Shown one piece after another: positions 9,573 to 22,400 of a stretch of DNA of 64,000 bases. Position 1 is the stretch's first letter. Each line of letters starts with the position of its first letter. A program made the position numbers and the translations under genes. This stretch comes from Cyclospora cayetanensis (lineage: Eukaryota; Apicomplexa; Conoidasida; Eucoccidiorida; Eimeriidae). The stretch lies in the NCBI RefSeq assembly GCF_002999335.1, contig NW_020312635.1:151154-215153 (forward strand). Reading direction: 5' to 3'. A model generated the notes under the pieces. The model searched no databases. It worked only from the letters and a program-made list of their open reading frames with translations, and was not told where the DNA came from.

Positions 9573-12500
9573 CTCCCCAAGCCACGAAAACTCGGCACTG
9601 GCTGCTCGTCGAACTGCAGCTTTCGAGACGGAGCCTCTAGGTACGCTTTCTGAATATCCCCGTGTCAGCGTTCCGCCATCATCTCTCCGCACGAGGGGTT
9701 TTGAACTGCAGCGAACTGCTTCCGCAGCGACTGCGGCAAGCCGACGGAAAAGACTCCGTCGCGGTGCACTCCTAAGGCGCGTCTCTGTTGATCTGAACGG
9801 CGAGAGACTGCAGCTGCAAACTCGCAGTACGCCGGAGCGGCTGCAGTTCTTATCAGCTCGCAGCGCGCAGCAGCTGCAGGGGCCCTCTTCCGGCTGGTCG
9901 GCAACTTGAACGGAGGTGGCAGCGCGGCTCGAAGGAGGAAGCGAGTTGCAGTGGCTCGAGTATTGCCGGAAGAAAATGAATGCCGACGGCGTTGAAGGGG
10001 TTCTGGCGATCTGGCTGTTCGCTGCAGCCGCGCGTGCTGCTGCGCGTAACACGAAGGGCCGGAAGAAGGTGGTGGCACTCCGCCAGAGACTTCGTGCCGC
10101 GCAGCAGCCTCTGTACCTCGCGCAGAGGTTGGTAAGTTGGAGAAATGCAGACAGAAAGAGGGAGCAAAACACCAGAAACAAAGCCCGTTGCACGAAGGGG
10201 CCCTTTCCCCACGACGCTGCCTCCTTCAGTTGCTGCTGCGCCTGTGCTGCAGCGGAGTGGGGGGGGGCCCTTGCTGCTGCGCACAACCTCTTTCGCGGCG
10301 ATGGATACAGTGCAGCGCCGCGTTCCGTTTGAATAATCGGTGCGCTGAAAGCGAGATTCACAATGAATTTATTTTTGATATTCCTTCTTCTGCGGCTGAA
10401 TTCCAGGGTAATTTTCATGCGCCGCGACTCGGAGTCTAACCCTCGCACGAGCCCCCATACTGCGACTTGAACTACTCCACCGCCTAGGCACTGCTTCTTT
10501 GCACCAAAGGGCACTTCCAGTAGAAAAGCAAACTTGTTCATGAAGCAGAAACGACGAACAAGCGCACCGCTCTTACAGGGGCCCCAGTGTTGCTTGTAGC
10601 TCCCCTGGTTGTAGTGCTCTTACTGCCGGAGCAGGCTGCACTGCCCTGTGAAGCAGCGCGTAGACTCGTGCTTCTGTGAGTACCGACACTTCTACTTCCT
10701 TCTTTTTGATAATGGCGATGATGGGGGCTCTGATGGTAGTGCGATTTCCCACCATTTACGCGTGTTCCTTTCGACAGTGCAGTTGCTGCTTTGGATAACG
10801 CCGGCGTTGCTTTTTATTTTCGTGCTGGGTTTTTCTGTCAATGTTGCCGCACACGCGTTGCTACTCAGGATTCATTAGCTTTGGCAGTAATACAAGCACC
10901 CAAGTCTTGCTGCGGCGTCTAATTTACGGTGGCAGTGGTAGCAAGGAACGCGGCACTTGAGCCGCCAAGTTCTTCTTCTACCCCAGAAGTGCTTACCACG
11001 AGTCTAAGCCAAAACGATTTGACTCTCCCCACATCTGATTCATTGCAGGTCGTGTGCTTCAGATGAAACGTGCAACTAGCTATGCAAGATTGAACTGCTC
11101 AAAGGGCTCAGGTGTACGTACCCTCTAGCCCTCCCTCTTCCCTCATGTGGCGAGAATACCCAGGGGCACGAGCAACGGGAGGAGCAAGCCAATTTAGAAA
11201 CCATTCAATAGTTTATTAATAATGCATGGACTCCAGAATTAAGGGGCTACCTAGGGATAGAGCGTTGCATTTTGTAGCATCGCCGGTTTGATGCATCGGC
11301 TTCCTTCTCATCAACCTGCAATGCAAGGGGCGGGATGTCAAGTTCTTTAGAGGGTTCCCCGATGTCCATCAAGCTATATGATAGTTCAATAATTTGACAT
11401 TTCTCTGCAAAATTCAGGGGAGAACAGCCTTGTTGGCGACAACAGTAGCGCATAGCTTGTTGATACTACCAAAGCCAAACTGTTGGCTGATACCCCGTAT
11501 TTCTCGGGTATCCACAGAACGAGACTTAACTCCAGAGGCAACACAAGCCTAATAGAGAATTTTTAGTGCACTTTAAGAGGGCTCCAAGCTCCCTGCATCT
11601 CCTCCTCGCAGCCCTTGGTATCTCCTTCGTGAAGGGTCGCGGACTGCTACGGTGTGCGTACCTGTACCTTCAAAATTCAAGCTTGCACAGCTGGTTGCGC
11701 ATACAATCTAATGCACGTGCACAACTCGTTGCGTCTTTTTGTATTGATTTAACACTGATATTCAAAAACAAGATATGCAAACAGACGAACCAAATGGCCA
11801 GCTCTCTGCTGATAATTCACTGATACTGCCAGTTTCGTAAAAAATGTCGACGTGTAACCTACTTCATTACATTTCCAGCATCATGCCTGCAACTTAGTTT
11901 GAAGCCATACACCCTGTTGTCGTGTACCTGGACGTGATGATCAATTGCATGGAGGGTAGTGAAAGAGTCTTCGTCGTAGGGCCCTTTCTCAGGCAGACAG
12001 AAACCTTGAGACGCTGCAAATGAGGAGCGCAGATAGCACATCAGGGGGTAGCATGAGAACTCCGGAAAGCAAGAGGCCTGATCTAGTCAACAGCATATGA
12101 GAGACTAAACCTAGAGGAATGCTACGTTGCAATGGTGCGCTATCGTTCGACCGCTGAAATTTTTGTGCTGCTGTGAAACGACAGAAGGCAAGTACAATGC
12201 ATAAAGGGGCTCAAAAAGGGAATTTAATTCAACAGTGCCTTCGCGTTTCGTAAAGCCATTTCTGCGTGAAAATACAGGGAGTGCACGTAGCGTGGTCAAG
12301 GAGGCATGAAGTTAAATGTATAGATAGGATATTTGCGAGGGACGCCGCATATATCTGCAGCTATTGATTACCCTAAGAATAAGAGCCAGAAACATCCTAA
12401 AAGACGACCCTTAGACGACGACAGCTATTTCAGAGAGAGGGTGCGTGGGGAAGAACAATTGCCTAGGAGCGCGAGGACGACTCTCCATGGTGACAAGTGT

Positions 12501-13949
12501 TGTTGCTGAACTCAAAGCCTCAAATTTCCCCAAGGCAAAGAGGTTCGTAACTCCAAAGTCAACCAATGAGGTTGGCGCTCTCCAGCTAATTCTACCAAAA
12601 GCTTACGTCTAGTGCGTCCTCGGCGATGAAGCATCCTAGAATCCAGCACTCTTCAGCTTTCTGTAGATCCCCCGCTTAAAGACGGGTACCGTACTAGCGC
12701 AACAAAATCCACGAAGAACTCGGGGAGTCTAGAAGATTTAGGAACAAAGTATTATAGCTTCATGCCACTTGAAAATTTAGGAAAATTCATAAATCAAGAG
12801 AAATTATTGATTTTCGACAGGCTAGCAAGACAGACGTACCCACCTGGCTGCAGAACGTCTTTGTCTGGTTTATAGTTTTTCGATGCACCTCATGAAGCCT
12901 GCGAAGCCATCTGGCCTAAATCTACAGGCTCGACATATACAACTGACCGCGGTCTGTGGCTCCGTGCCTGTGTCGCCCTCCAGCGTCGCGCATGCATTGT
13001 CTCCTAGTCTGTGAGCTGCTAAGGGTGGCTACTGACTCAGGGGTGAGAGATGGGTAGTCTGGTGTACTTTCGCATTAGAAAGCTACTCAGCACCGAAAAC
13101 TCTCAACCCAAGCAGTTTGACTTTGGTGAGCATAGAGTTGCAAACACTGCAAAAAGGCGCGTTTGGTGCTCTCTGTCGAATCATCTGCCTCAAGGTAGTG
13201 TTTTTTCCATTTTCAGCATATGCACGCCGTGAAGTAGCAGCAGAAAGCACTGAAAATCTTAGGAGTGCTATCCCTGATGATACTCCAGAGGTGTCGGCAA
13301 AGCCATATGCAAGCCGTGAATTAATCAAGCCACTTTCTTAGCCGCCAATTAGCTGAAGCAGGGGTGAAACAGTCATTTGCTGAGGCATCAGCAACCCCGT
13401 AATTGCTTCTCCGACCCTTGATCTCCGGCAATCCAGGAATAAGGCTCACTGTCCGACTAGATAGAGTATTGTGACTTCTTAGAGAGGTTTGCTTGCGTGC
13501 GTGGCTTCAGCAACCGACAATCCGGGCATGACACTGCAAGCTCCTCTGCGGCGGTTCGCACACAGACATTGAAATGCCCTGAGAGCTTTTAAAAAGTAAT
13601 GCGATCTTCACCATCACCCGAAAAAGCAGGATATTGTGTTGGCGGAGAACAGCATTGCGGAGCGGGATTGGAATGCACAAGCAACAGAGCCTCGCTTTCT
13701 TTTTGGCCTCATCGAGGTGTCTTCAGGCTTAGACTGCTGCACACTATGCCCCTTTTTGCACTTTTGCAATGATAACCCGTGCATGAACAGCGTTAAGCCC
13801 TTAGACTCACTTAATTTCAGTAGAAAGTATAAAGCACCACCGTCAAGAGCGGTTGCGCCGCACAACAGTGCGTTGGTGGAGAATCGCAGAAAAGCGTGGG
13901 TGTTCACGTAGGCTAAGCGATAAAAATCTATTTCAGTAAAGCTTCGTGC
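9573..13949. other. ApiAP2 upstream flank, then gene-poor AT-richer DNA
   Basis: 9573-10541 stays open on the minus strand in the ApiAP2 frame and may be 5' coding or leader. Beyond about 10.55 kb the CAG arrays vanish, base composition becomes AT-richer and stop codons are dense in all frames. No exon chain, RNA gene or intact mobile element could be supported between 10.55 and 13.95 kb. Confidence 0.55.
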
Positions 13950-13950
13950 T

Positions 13951-14480
13951 TTAGCAGGAGGCGCTCGAATCATGGCATAGCTCTACAGCTACAATCCTGC
14001 TATTCGTCGTAAGGCACGAAAAACCTTCTGGTCGCTCTGGGAAGTAAAATAGCACCCGTTCAAGAGTGCAAGAAATTTTCATGCACCAGCACACCAAGTA
14101 GAGCTCCTTTCCCATACTGGCTGATGTTGTTCGGCGTAGGTGAAGCGATGAGAAAACAAGCAATAATGTGCTGTTTGTGCGGGCTGGTAGTATGTTGAAA
14201 ATGAGTACCAACCAACGCTGTGAGTAGCGTCGACTGTCAGAAAAAATGATACTTTCGTTACGGTAGCACAAGTGCTAGAGGATTTGCAAGGCTGCTGATA
14301 AGCGCACTTGCTTCGGTATTAGCCTTCCTTGTCCAAAAAAGACTGCGTTTTCTTGAGTAAATCAGCCAAAGGAGCAGCACACCCAGATGACATGCGGGTG
14401 GATAAAAGCTAAGGCGACACCTTGATTGCTTCAATTGGTGTCGGAGCGTAATCAATGTACAGAGCCCGAACACGGAATGC
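13951..14480 (-). mobile_element. Degenerate Ty3/gypsy RT-RNase H fragment
   Basis: Read on the minus strand across several frameshifts, this shows the order at the end of a Ty3/gypsy reverse transcriptase and start of RNase H. An APLADLLKKTQSF segment is followed, one frame over, by FWTRKANTEASAL (the connection-region pattern PL..LLKK...F.W......A). Next comes FLTVDATHSVGW (the tDAS..vG RNase H start), then FSHRFTYAEQHQPVW (the SR...aE pattern). Stops and frame changes show it is dead. About 40 bp around 14400-14450 (ATTGAAGCAA.CAAGG.GTCGC) match the relic at 45.8 kb, so both belong to one family. No LTRs were identified. Confidence 0.6.
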
Positions 14481-14819
14481 CAGCGAACGCCTTTTTTGCT
14501 ACGAAAGCCAAATGCTTGCGTTCCACCACATACAAGTGCTTCTCCTGCACCAGCTGAGGCGAGCGCTAGTGTTTAGGTGTACATGAACGTTTCTGCTAAG
14601 GAATGTTGTCCATGTAGAATGCCGTTTGCCCCTGCTTCATAGGCTCATCAAAATGCAAATTAACTCGCCATTCTAGCGTAGCTGGGTAACTGACAGCTCC
14701 AAACGCCTACTCGACCTTGCGAGTGCAAGTGTGGAACGTTTTGTGCCTGTCATTTGAGCCAACGCGGATTTGGAAGAAGGGGTCAGTGATATTGGACGGC
14801 GAGTAGACTGTTGATGCGT

Positions 14820-15251
14820 CACAAGTTTGATTTACCGGAACTCCCATTGTGCTCCAACCTACCAGATCCATGAGACAAACCTTCCATGAAGGCATGCACT
14901 GCAGTCATATCCTTATCTGCACGACTTCCTGTACATGGAAGGTAACCACTTTCATGCTCCCCCCAGTAGCGCATGCTACAGGGCGCAGGCTTTCCTCTTT
15001 TACTGAGCTGTATAAACAGAGTCAAATTCCAACATGCTTATCAGAGCTTGAACACTTGCGGTGTCCTTACGACCACATACTTTTCTCCACTGTACACCCT
15101 TGCAAAGAGTCGCACAGGTACTTTTCAGCTGAAAAACTTTTTGGTGCTGGTGAAGCAGCACCTCCCTGCCTTCGTTCTTAAGGATTCCGAAATACGGGGA
15201 CAGGGGGGCAACTACGGTGCGCGCTGCTGGTCCCCTGTGCACTTGGAGCAC
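14820..15251 (-). mobile_element. Second retroelement-like fragment
   Basis: The minus strand shows VVAPLSPYFGILKNEGREVL followed by QKVFQLK, reminiscent of the Ty3/gypsy PL..iLK.....w...q.aF..LK connection. In another frame, ADKDMTAVHAFMEGLSHG resembles the RNase H segment with E/D..AVxA. It lies just upstream (minus orientation) of the clearer fragment at 14480-13951, so it may be part of a tandem or nested insertion. It is weaker than its neighbour; chance resemblance is possible. Confidence 0.35.
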
Positions 15252-16498
15252 TCATAGCTAGGTCCACATAACGTGTAATGCAAGCAGATACTGCATTATT
15301 TCTTGGTACCGTACGCTCTATTGATATAAAGGGTAGTGTAGGATTTGTCAGATGATCGAAAAATTAGTATATGGCACTGTTGCTGGTATATTTGCCTTGT
15401 GTATATCTGTGTAGCTTCGCCTGTTACAAAGACCTCTGAAGAAGCTGCACTCTGGTGCTGGCAGCGTCATATATTTTCATGAACAGTGCAGCAGGGCGTA
15501 CATAGGTGCCATATACAAAGTGATCCTACACCATGTTATTCATCCACCGGCAAAATTTAATGCAGCTTCAAATTGTGTACAAGGCTGTCACAGTCAGTTG
15601 GCCTTAGCAGGACTGTCCTTTCCACTATGTAGGCAATGCGCTGCAGTGTGGGCAAGCTCGTGGTATTCAACAGAAAAGTTCATTCGCAATGGCGTAAGTG
15701 ACTAAGAAAGTTTAGACGCGCAAGCATCAGTGTTACTGGCGCTACCTAACCTGTTGCGGTCAGCTCAATATGTCTTAGATGCACCCGCCACGGCATTCTT
15801 ATTAAGGAATGAAAAGGCTGGGGCGAAACATAAGACAACTCCTCAGCATGAAGCTGAAACGTTTTGCAAACGACGGCCTCAATTGTGCAGCCTGTGGCTC
15901 TTCGAATTGGCAACTTCGCAGCAGATTCCTAGGAGCTTCACTGAGTGCATGTGGAGGAGCCATGATCGCCGCTGGTGTTGCAGCTGGAGCCGTGGCACGA
16001 GGCACCTTCGTTGTTTTGAGTTCAAGTCTCAGAGGGGGGCTCCTGTGGTAGCAGGTGCAAAGTCGTTCTGCTCCTCTTGTGTTATGCATTAAGCATTCCA
16101 ACAAGGAAATTTCCTGCTTGTTTTAAGAAAATGGGTATTTAATCACTAGGCGACAAACGGTTAAGCCCTTGCGTTGCGTGTGCAAAGAGAGAATTCAAAG
16201 GCCCGCCCCTCCCTCGTGTGCTTCTAGACAAGCTGAGTGTACACCTGAACAGCCTGACAGGAACGAGGAGTCTTCTTGCAAGGGTCCAGCCAAACTTTGT
16301 GGTGAATTAGTTATGCATCTCAGCCGCACTTCTAGAGGCGCCTCAACGTGTAGCACGTCTATCCGATGCATTTCAAGGCAGACGCCTTAAGGCCTCTTAT
16401 GAGAACCAATTCAACTGCTTCATTCGCCTAAACCCTAACTACACTCCCGCGTTTTCTACCTGCACTTGGAGACTGCTCTAGTGGTTTTGTGTCGGCCG
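15252..16498. other. Gene-poor spacer before the SHPRH-like gene
   Basis: No supported gene. Plus-strand frames at 15809-16051 include a hydrophobic Ala/Gly-rich stretch (GGAMIAAGVAAGAVARG), but with no clear start context or splice partner. A single telomere-like CTAAACCCTAA occurs near 16428. The 3' UTR of the SHPRH-like gene should lie at the right end. Confidence 0.45.
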
Positions 16499-19400
16499 CT
16501 ACGGCTGTTGCGACTCTCGCTGCTGCTGTTCAACCAGAGCCAGATCGCTGTCTGTGAGATATTCGCCAAGGGCGACTTCCAGGAGCTCTGCCTGGTCCTG
16601 CTTCGCTGCCGCCTCTGCATTGCGCCACAAGGCTTCCTCCTCTGCATCTTCTCGTCGTCGATCATGAGGCAGCAGCAGATGCTTGACTCCCCCTGCAGTA
16701 CCCGCTGCGTCACTGCAAGCTGCTGCTGCTGCTGCTGCTCCTGAAGCGTCCTCCTCCCTTACGTCAAAAATGGAGTTTCCGGCCCTTGCAGCTTCTTCGC
16801 CGGGATATTCGACAGTGGCTGCGCCAGCTCCAGCGGCGTCTCCCCCCGCTTGCAACGAGTCTCTTGCTGCTGCTTGAATGCCAGAGTCTGCATTTGTTTC
16901 TGCAGCACTCGGCCCCATTTGCAGCAGCTGGTGGAGGTCGTCGAGAGACAGCCGCTTCAGCAACACACAGACGCATCGCACATGAAAGAAGTGCCTCTAG
17001 TACAGAACCTGCAACGGCTCAGGGGGCGTCCAGGGTTAACAGTTACGGGATGCACCTCGCAGAGCAAAGCCTCGCTGCTGTTTTTTGACGCTTTACGTGT
17101 ATGCCGCAGCTGCGCTATCCGTTCCTCTACGGTGTCTTTCACGATGAATCTGAGCACGACAGAGCACCAAAGCCGAAATCCGGAATTCCGACCTTGTTGA
17201 GGCGCTCGTCCTGGCAGCAGAAATAAGCCTCCCACGCACATGTGTGTTCAAGTATGTGGCTTGAACAAGCGCACATCCTGGTGTTATGTAAAACATCAGC
17301 AAAAACTTGAGAGGACCTTCCCCGACTTCGAGGCGCGTCGGTGCATCGTTAATGGATGCGGGTGGGAATCGCGAGACAGGAGTGTTCACTGTCGACCGCA
17401 TACACTACGGCAATGAGGGCTTTGAATTCAGAATCTGCTACCTATTGATTACCTCCACACGTGTGTTTGTCTGGTCTGCGAGATCCGATAAACTCGTCCA
17501 ATGGCTTGCTTCTCCTCCGCAGCATTGAGAGGGAAGTCAACGAAGACTACGTGACGTGCTACAGTGAGCGTTAGGCCCCTTCCCCCCTTCCTCAGAGAGC
17601 AAAGTAACACTCTCGGAGATGCTTGGCTGCTGCTACAGAAGGCCCTTATGGATGCAACCTCCGCGCGAGAGCCGAAATAGCACAAGCTGCTAATGCCGAC
17701 GACTTCGAGCGAAGCACGCAGCAGCACGAGAGCCTCACGCCACTCGGAAAACACCAACACCTTCTCCATGGCTGCGTCGTCGTGGCGCTCCTTCTGCTGA
17801 ACCTGGTGAGGCAGTTGCTGCTCGTTCTTTCGCGCGTCGAATCCACATGCTGCCATCGGCGCCTGTGCCTCTGCCCCTCTGGAGGAACCGCCCTCTCTGC
17901 CCCCTACCAGTTCCACGATTTTGTCGATTACAGCGGCGAATTTCGCAGAGTGAGTCGTCCCGTGGAGCTCCCGACGTCTCTGCAGCCGCAGCCGCAGACA
18001 GCACAGCCAGGCAGAGCAACTCACGACGAGGTGATCGAGTTGGAGACGAAGTGCTGAGCCGCAGAAAGCTTCTGCTGAAGAGAGGCCTTCTCGCCAAGTC
18101 TCGAACCGACGGCTTTCGCCTGCATTCACGGGAAAACAAACGTACGGTAGGAACGGCAGGAAAGCGTTCGGGAGAGGGTGTGCGCGAAGGCGTTCCTCCA
18201 AACCCCTCACGACGTTCCTCCTCCCCCTTGTCGAGAGGAGCAGCTGCCGCGCCGTCTGAAGACGACGCGGCAGCTGCTGCTGACGCGGCAGTAGCCGCAA
18301 CAAGGGCGACAGAGGAAACGCTGAAGCGGTGCCGACAGACTGCGCAAGTCAGCAGCTGAACCCGTTCGCGCTGCTGCTGCTGGTACTGCCTTTGCTGCTG
18401 GCGTCGCTGCAGTTGCTGCAATTTCTGCAGGCAGGCGAAACACGTGGAGTGGCCACAAGGTGAGACTGCCACGCACCCTCCTGCGTCGAAGTTTTGCAGG
18501 CAAATTGGGCAGCGCTGGAATTCCTCGTCTTCGTGGTAGAGACTCCTTTTCCGTGCATGCTGCTGCTGCTGAAGACGCTGATGCCACTGCCCGTCCTGCT
18601 CCAGCTCCTGCGGCTTCGATGCAGTGAGCTGCTCTTGGCGACGTGTCAGCGACGCCGCTGAACTCCGAGGCTGACGATCGCGCGAAGTCTCGCTTTTGAC
18701 CAAGTCTTCCTCTCCTGCCAACTGCCGCTGCTCTTGAAGCTGCTGCTGCTGCCTGTGGATAGCAGCAGCGGCAGATCGACAGCGCCGCGCGTCTTGCGGT
18801 CCTCGTGAAAGCTGGTCGTTGGCTTCTGTCATGGCACCCGCTCGAGAGACTGTAGATTTCGCCTCCGTTTCTTCGTCCTTTCGATCATCAGCAGCAGCCA
18901 CGGGAGGATCAGAGGCAGTTCGGCCCTGAGGAGGTCGCTTGAGCGCAGCGTTGCTTTCTTTGGTTTTCAGGTTCGTCAGGAACTGGTGTCTCGTGAAGCA
19001 CACAGCAATTTGCTCCTTGGAAAGCAGCAAATCCCCCGTAAGCTGCGAAAGAACCGCAGGAATCTCATGAGCTCCCAAGCCGCAGCGCTGCAGCCACAAC
19101 TCGTGGCGTATCGACGAGTCGCTCAAACCACCGCAGCAGTCCCCACCAGCTGCAGCTGCGCAAGCGCCAGCCGGAAAGCTGTTGTCGGGAGACTTCAAAA
19201 AGAAGCGAGAGACAGACATCCGCAGCTCGTCGAAAGCAGATAAGACTCCCCGACTTGCCAGCAGATACACCCCGGCAGCAGTCAACTCCTATGGCACAAA
19301 CCCATGCTTGCATCCGAATACAATTTTCTCTAGGCTTCATCCCCAGAGCCACTACCCCTAATCTTTCAACACGGGAACGAGCCGCGCAAAACTAACTTGC

Positions 19401-22400
19401 TTTCTGACCCCACACGTTAATCGCCAGACGCAAAACAATGCTGCACACCCGCTTGAGGCAGTCAAGCTCTTTCAAGTGTTCTTCTGCGGCTGCAGCAACA
19501 CATGCCGTCTCAGGCACTCCAAGATCTGAATCTCTACGGAGAATGCTGCATAAAAGCTGCAAACAGCGAATAAGGTCGCTATCGCCGTAGTGGTGGTAAC
19601 CCTCCTGAACACGCATACACCCCATACCCTGTAGACGCAATGTCTAGAAGAAAGACTCGGGGAGATATCGCTCCTCCTCGCCATCAAACCCTTTGCGTTC
19701 TTTGCATGGCTTGCTTGCTCCCTCCCTCTCTGGAATTGCATAGCTTGCTTGCTTGCTCTCTCTTTCTCTCTCTTTGAAAAGCTTTCAAAGCGCTCATTCA
19801 AACAAGCCACCACAAACGTAGAAGCGCGCGGGGTGGGGGAAACGTACGATGTTCAGGCCATAGGGATCAGTGGTGACAGTGTCAAGGTTCTTTGCAACGG
19901 TGTTATGCACATAGTATTGTAATCTGCAGAGCCGCACCGCAAAAATGCGGATACTTTGCAATCTCACGGATATCCTACACCTGCCTTGCCGCATGCAGGA
20001 GTCTTTTGGCTACGAGGCTCAGCCGTCAAGCCATGAAGAGAGGGGCTGACTCTGAAATTTGCTGCGCAGCTGCGCAGTGAAAACAAAGACTCCCAAGAAG
20101 CACTTCTTCGAAGTCTCCTTTTCGTCTGCGTTTTCTTGGAGAGGCACCTGTCCGAAGCTGCTGTTGCTGTTGCTGCAGATTCTGCTGCTGAACTTTGTTG
20201 GATTTCTTCTGCTGCTGCTCCTGAAACTGGTGTAACTCTGCTTGACAGATCTCGTTACAGCGTGGGCAGCCGCCAAATGCGGTCTGCTGCTCTGCACAAG
20301 GTTTCCCGTGATGATCGAGGCTCTCCAGAGTCTGTCGCACACGAGCAGCAGCAGCAAAAATGTGCACTTATTAGGTCTAGCGGCTGCCAGCTGCGGCGAC
20401 TGAATGAAAGCCGCGTTCTCGCACCGCCGGTAGAAGCTCCTAAGCTGACAGAAAGCAGTTTTCAACAAGGTGAACACATCAGCCTGCTAAAGAATGCTGC
20501 AGACACTGAAGTTGTGCAATATATATACATATGAATATAAAATATAAAAATATATATATATACAAATATATATATATTTTTATTCATTTATTTTTATAAA
20601 TAAACGTCCCCAAGCCCGCGATACTGAAACTCGTGAGACTTTGTTTGTTAGAGACACCGTATTACCACGCATTCCCACTACACGGAGCATCGAGCAGAAC
20701 GCACCTGAATAAGGGCTTTTCGTCGGCAGTCGAGCTCATCAAGGCGTATTTCAAGAGCACTTACAATCCCCTTGCAGCTCGAGACACCCCCCAAGTGCAG
20801 TCGTCTACCCATGAAATTCAAGGGGCCAGAACGGCATCCATAGTCTCCAGATGGAATCCCCCGCAGGTTGGCGAGTTCGTCTCGCACTCTGCCGCACACA
20901 CGCACGCACATGCACATACACACACATGCACATACACGCACATGCACATACACACACACAGAACATGCACTGAACCCTGAAGCCTCGTCTTACGAGGCAG
21001 CTGCTCTCCAGTCTGAAGAATAAGGCTGCGATTTTCAAGGGCAGTACAGTGGGCATATTTGATGCAGCGTTCCCGTGCGAAGATCTCTATGCGGAAAGGA
21101 AGCCTGCCTGAGAGAAACGGCCTTGCTGCGTTCCTCGTCGAGAGTGGCGAATGCTGCAAACCACCTCCCCGAACCGAGAGATCGTCTCTGCGTCTCAGCC
21201 TCCTGAAACTCCGCTAATGCCGAAGAGTCTTCCTCGCTGCGCAGAGCTCTTCTCTGCGCGCTCGTGGAGAGCTCGCGTGCTCCGCTGCTTGGGAGATTCT
21301 GATGGCTGGTGGGAGGGCGCTCTTCGGCACAGTCAAGTGCCTCGTCCGTGGTAAAGGGCGAACGGGTGGAGAAAACGGGGAGGCGTCCTCTCTCCCCCTC
21401 CGTAGGAGACTCCTCTGGCGAGGAGACACATGCTGGTGCCTTGGGAGGCGCTAAGGAGCAGCCGCGAGTTGTTTGTGAGGCCTTTTTCTTCCCAGCGCAT
21501 AGCAGTGTCTTCTCAGTCCGATGTCTCTCTGTGTCTCTAAAGCACATTCTGAAGGCTTCCCTTGCGCGGTTGAGCTCTCCAACCGCCTTCGAAACATATT
21601 CTCTTCTTAAACACTGGTACAACTCCCAAGCTGCTGCTGCTGCTGCTGCTGCTGCAGACTGGTCTGTAGCTGCTACCGCGTCGCTTTGGAAAACGCTCTG
21701 CGGAGCTCCTCCTCTGTCTTGTGACGCCTCGCTGGCGCTGCTGCGCGTCCAGTTGTTGATGCTGCTTTCCGCGTTGAAAGGAGAAGGCGTGCCGGCTACA
21801 AGATCCGAATGAAGCCCAAGAGCCTCGTCGGGAGTCTTCCCTCGTTGATGCACGGGGGAACAGGCGTCGTTGGAAGGCTGCTTGGAGAGGCTCTCGTACA
21901 GGTTGTAAGCCGCGTGAATTTGCTGCAGCTTGTCGATGTGGTAGCACCCCGAAGTAAGCGACTCAACGAGGGGAGGCTTCAGTATGAGACTGCCTATGGA
22001 TTCGTCAGGCACCCCCAGAAACGCCGCGACTTTTCGGGGAGCATCCGAAGCTCCCAGAGGGTGTGCAGACAGCTCCAGTACATGCCTGAGACGTCCACAG
22101 GCTAGAAAACACCGGAATTATGCGTCTCCAGCTGTATTCATGAGGCGCCAGCAACCCAAGCCCGTCTCCTGCCATGCTGCCAACAACGGTCAAGCACCCC
22201 TCCTGCCCTTCTGGAGCACTCACAGGTAGAGGAGAGCCGCGCGAGCAGGCTTGCCTTGAAGAAGCGAAATGCCAGCTACGCCATTTATCTCTGCACAGTA
22301 CGCGCGTAAAGCTCCTTCGAGCTCCACCTGCAAACACGCAGTCACAGACTTCAAGCCTTTGAAGCCAGCCAGCAGGAGACACCTCCTACCTTGGCTGCGC

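Noticed and set aside
13083..13328. Minus frame with GFADTSGVSSGIALL, possible RNase H or protease motif
   Set aside because: Single weak resemblance without neighbouring pol motifs in order.
16420..16441. Telomere-like CTAAACCCTAA
   Set aside because: A single unit, not an array; expected by chance in this composition.
17735..18207. Continuation of the RING-exon frame past about 18.2 kb
   Set aside because: Arg/Gly-rich nonsense; the helicase C motifs lie in another frame, reached by a phase-consistent intron (donor C|GTGAGG near 18208, acceptor TGCAG near 18140).
20678..21056. Cys/Val-rich minus frames
   Set aside because: Product of the CA/TG repeat; the real exon is the GIVSALEIRLDELDCRRKAL stretch only.
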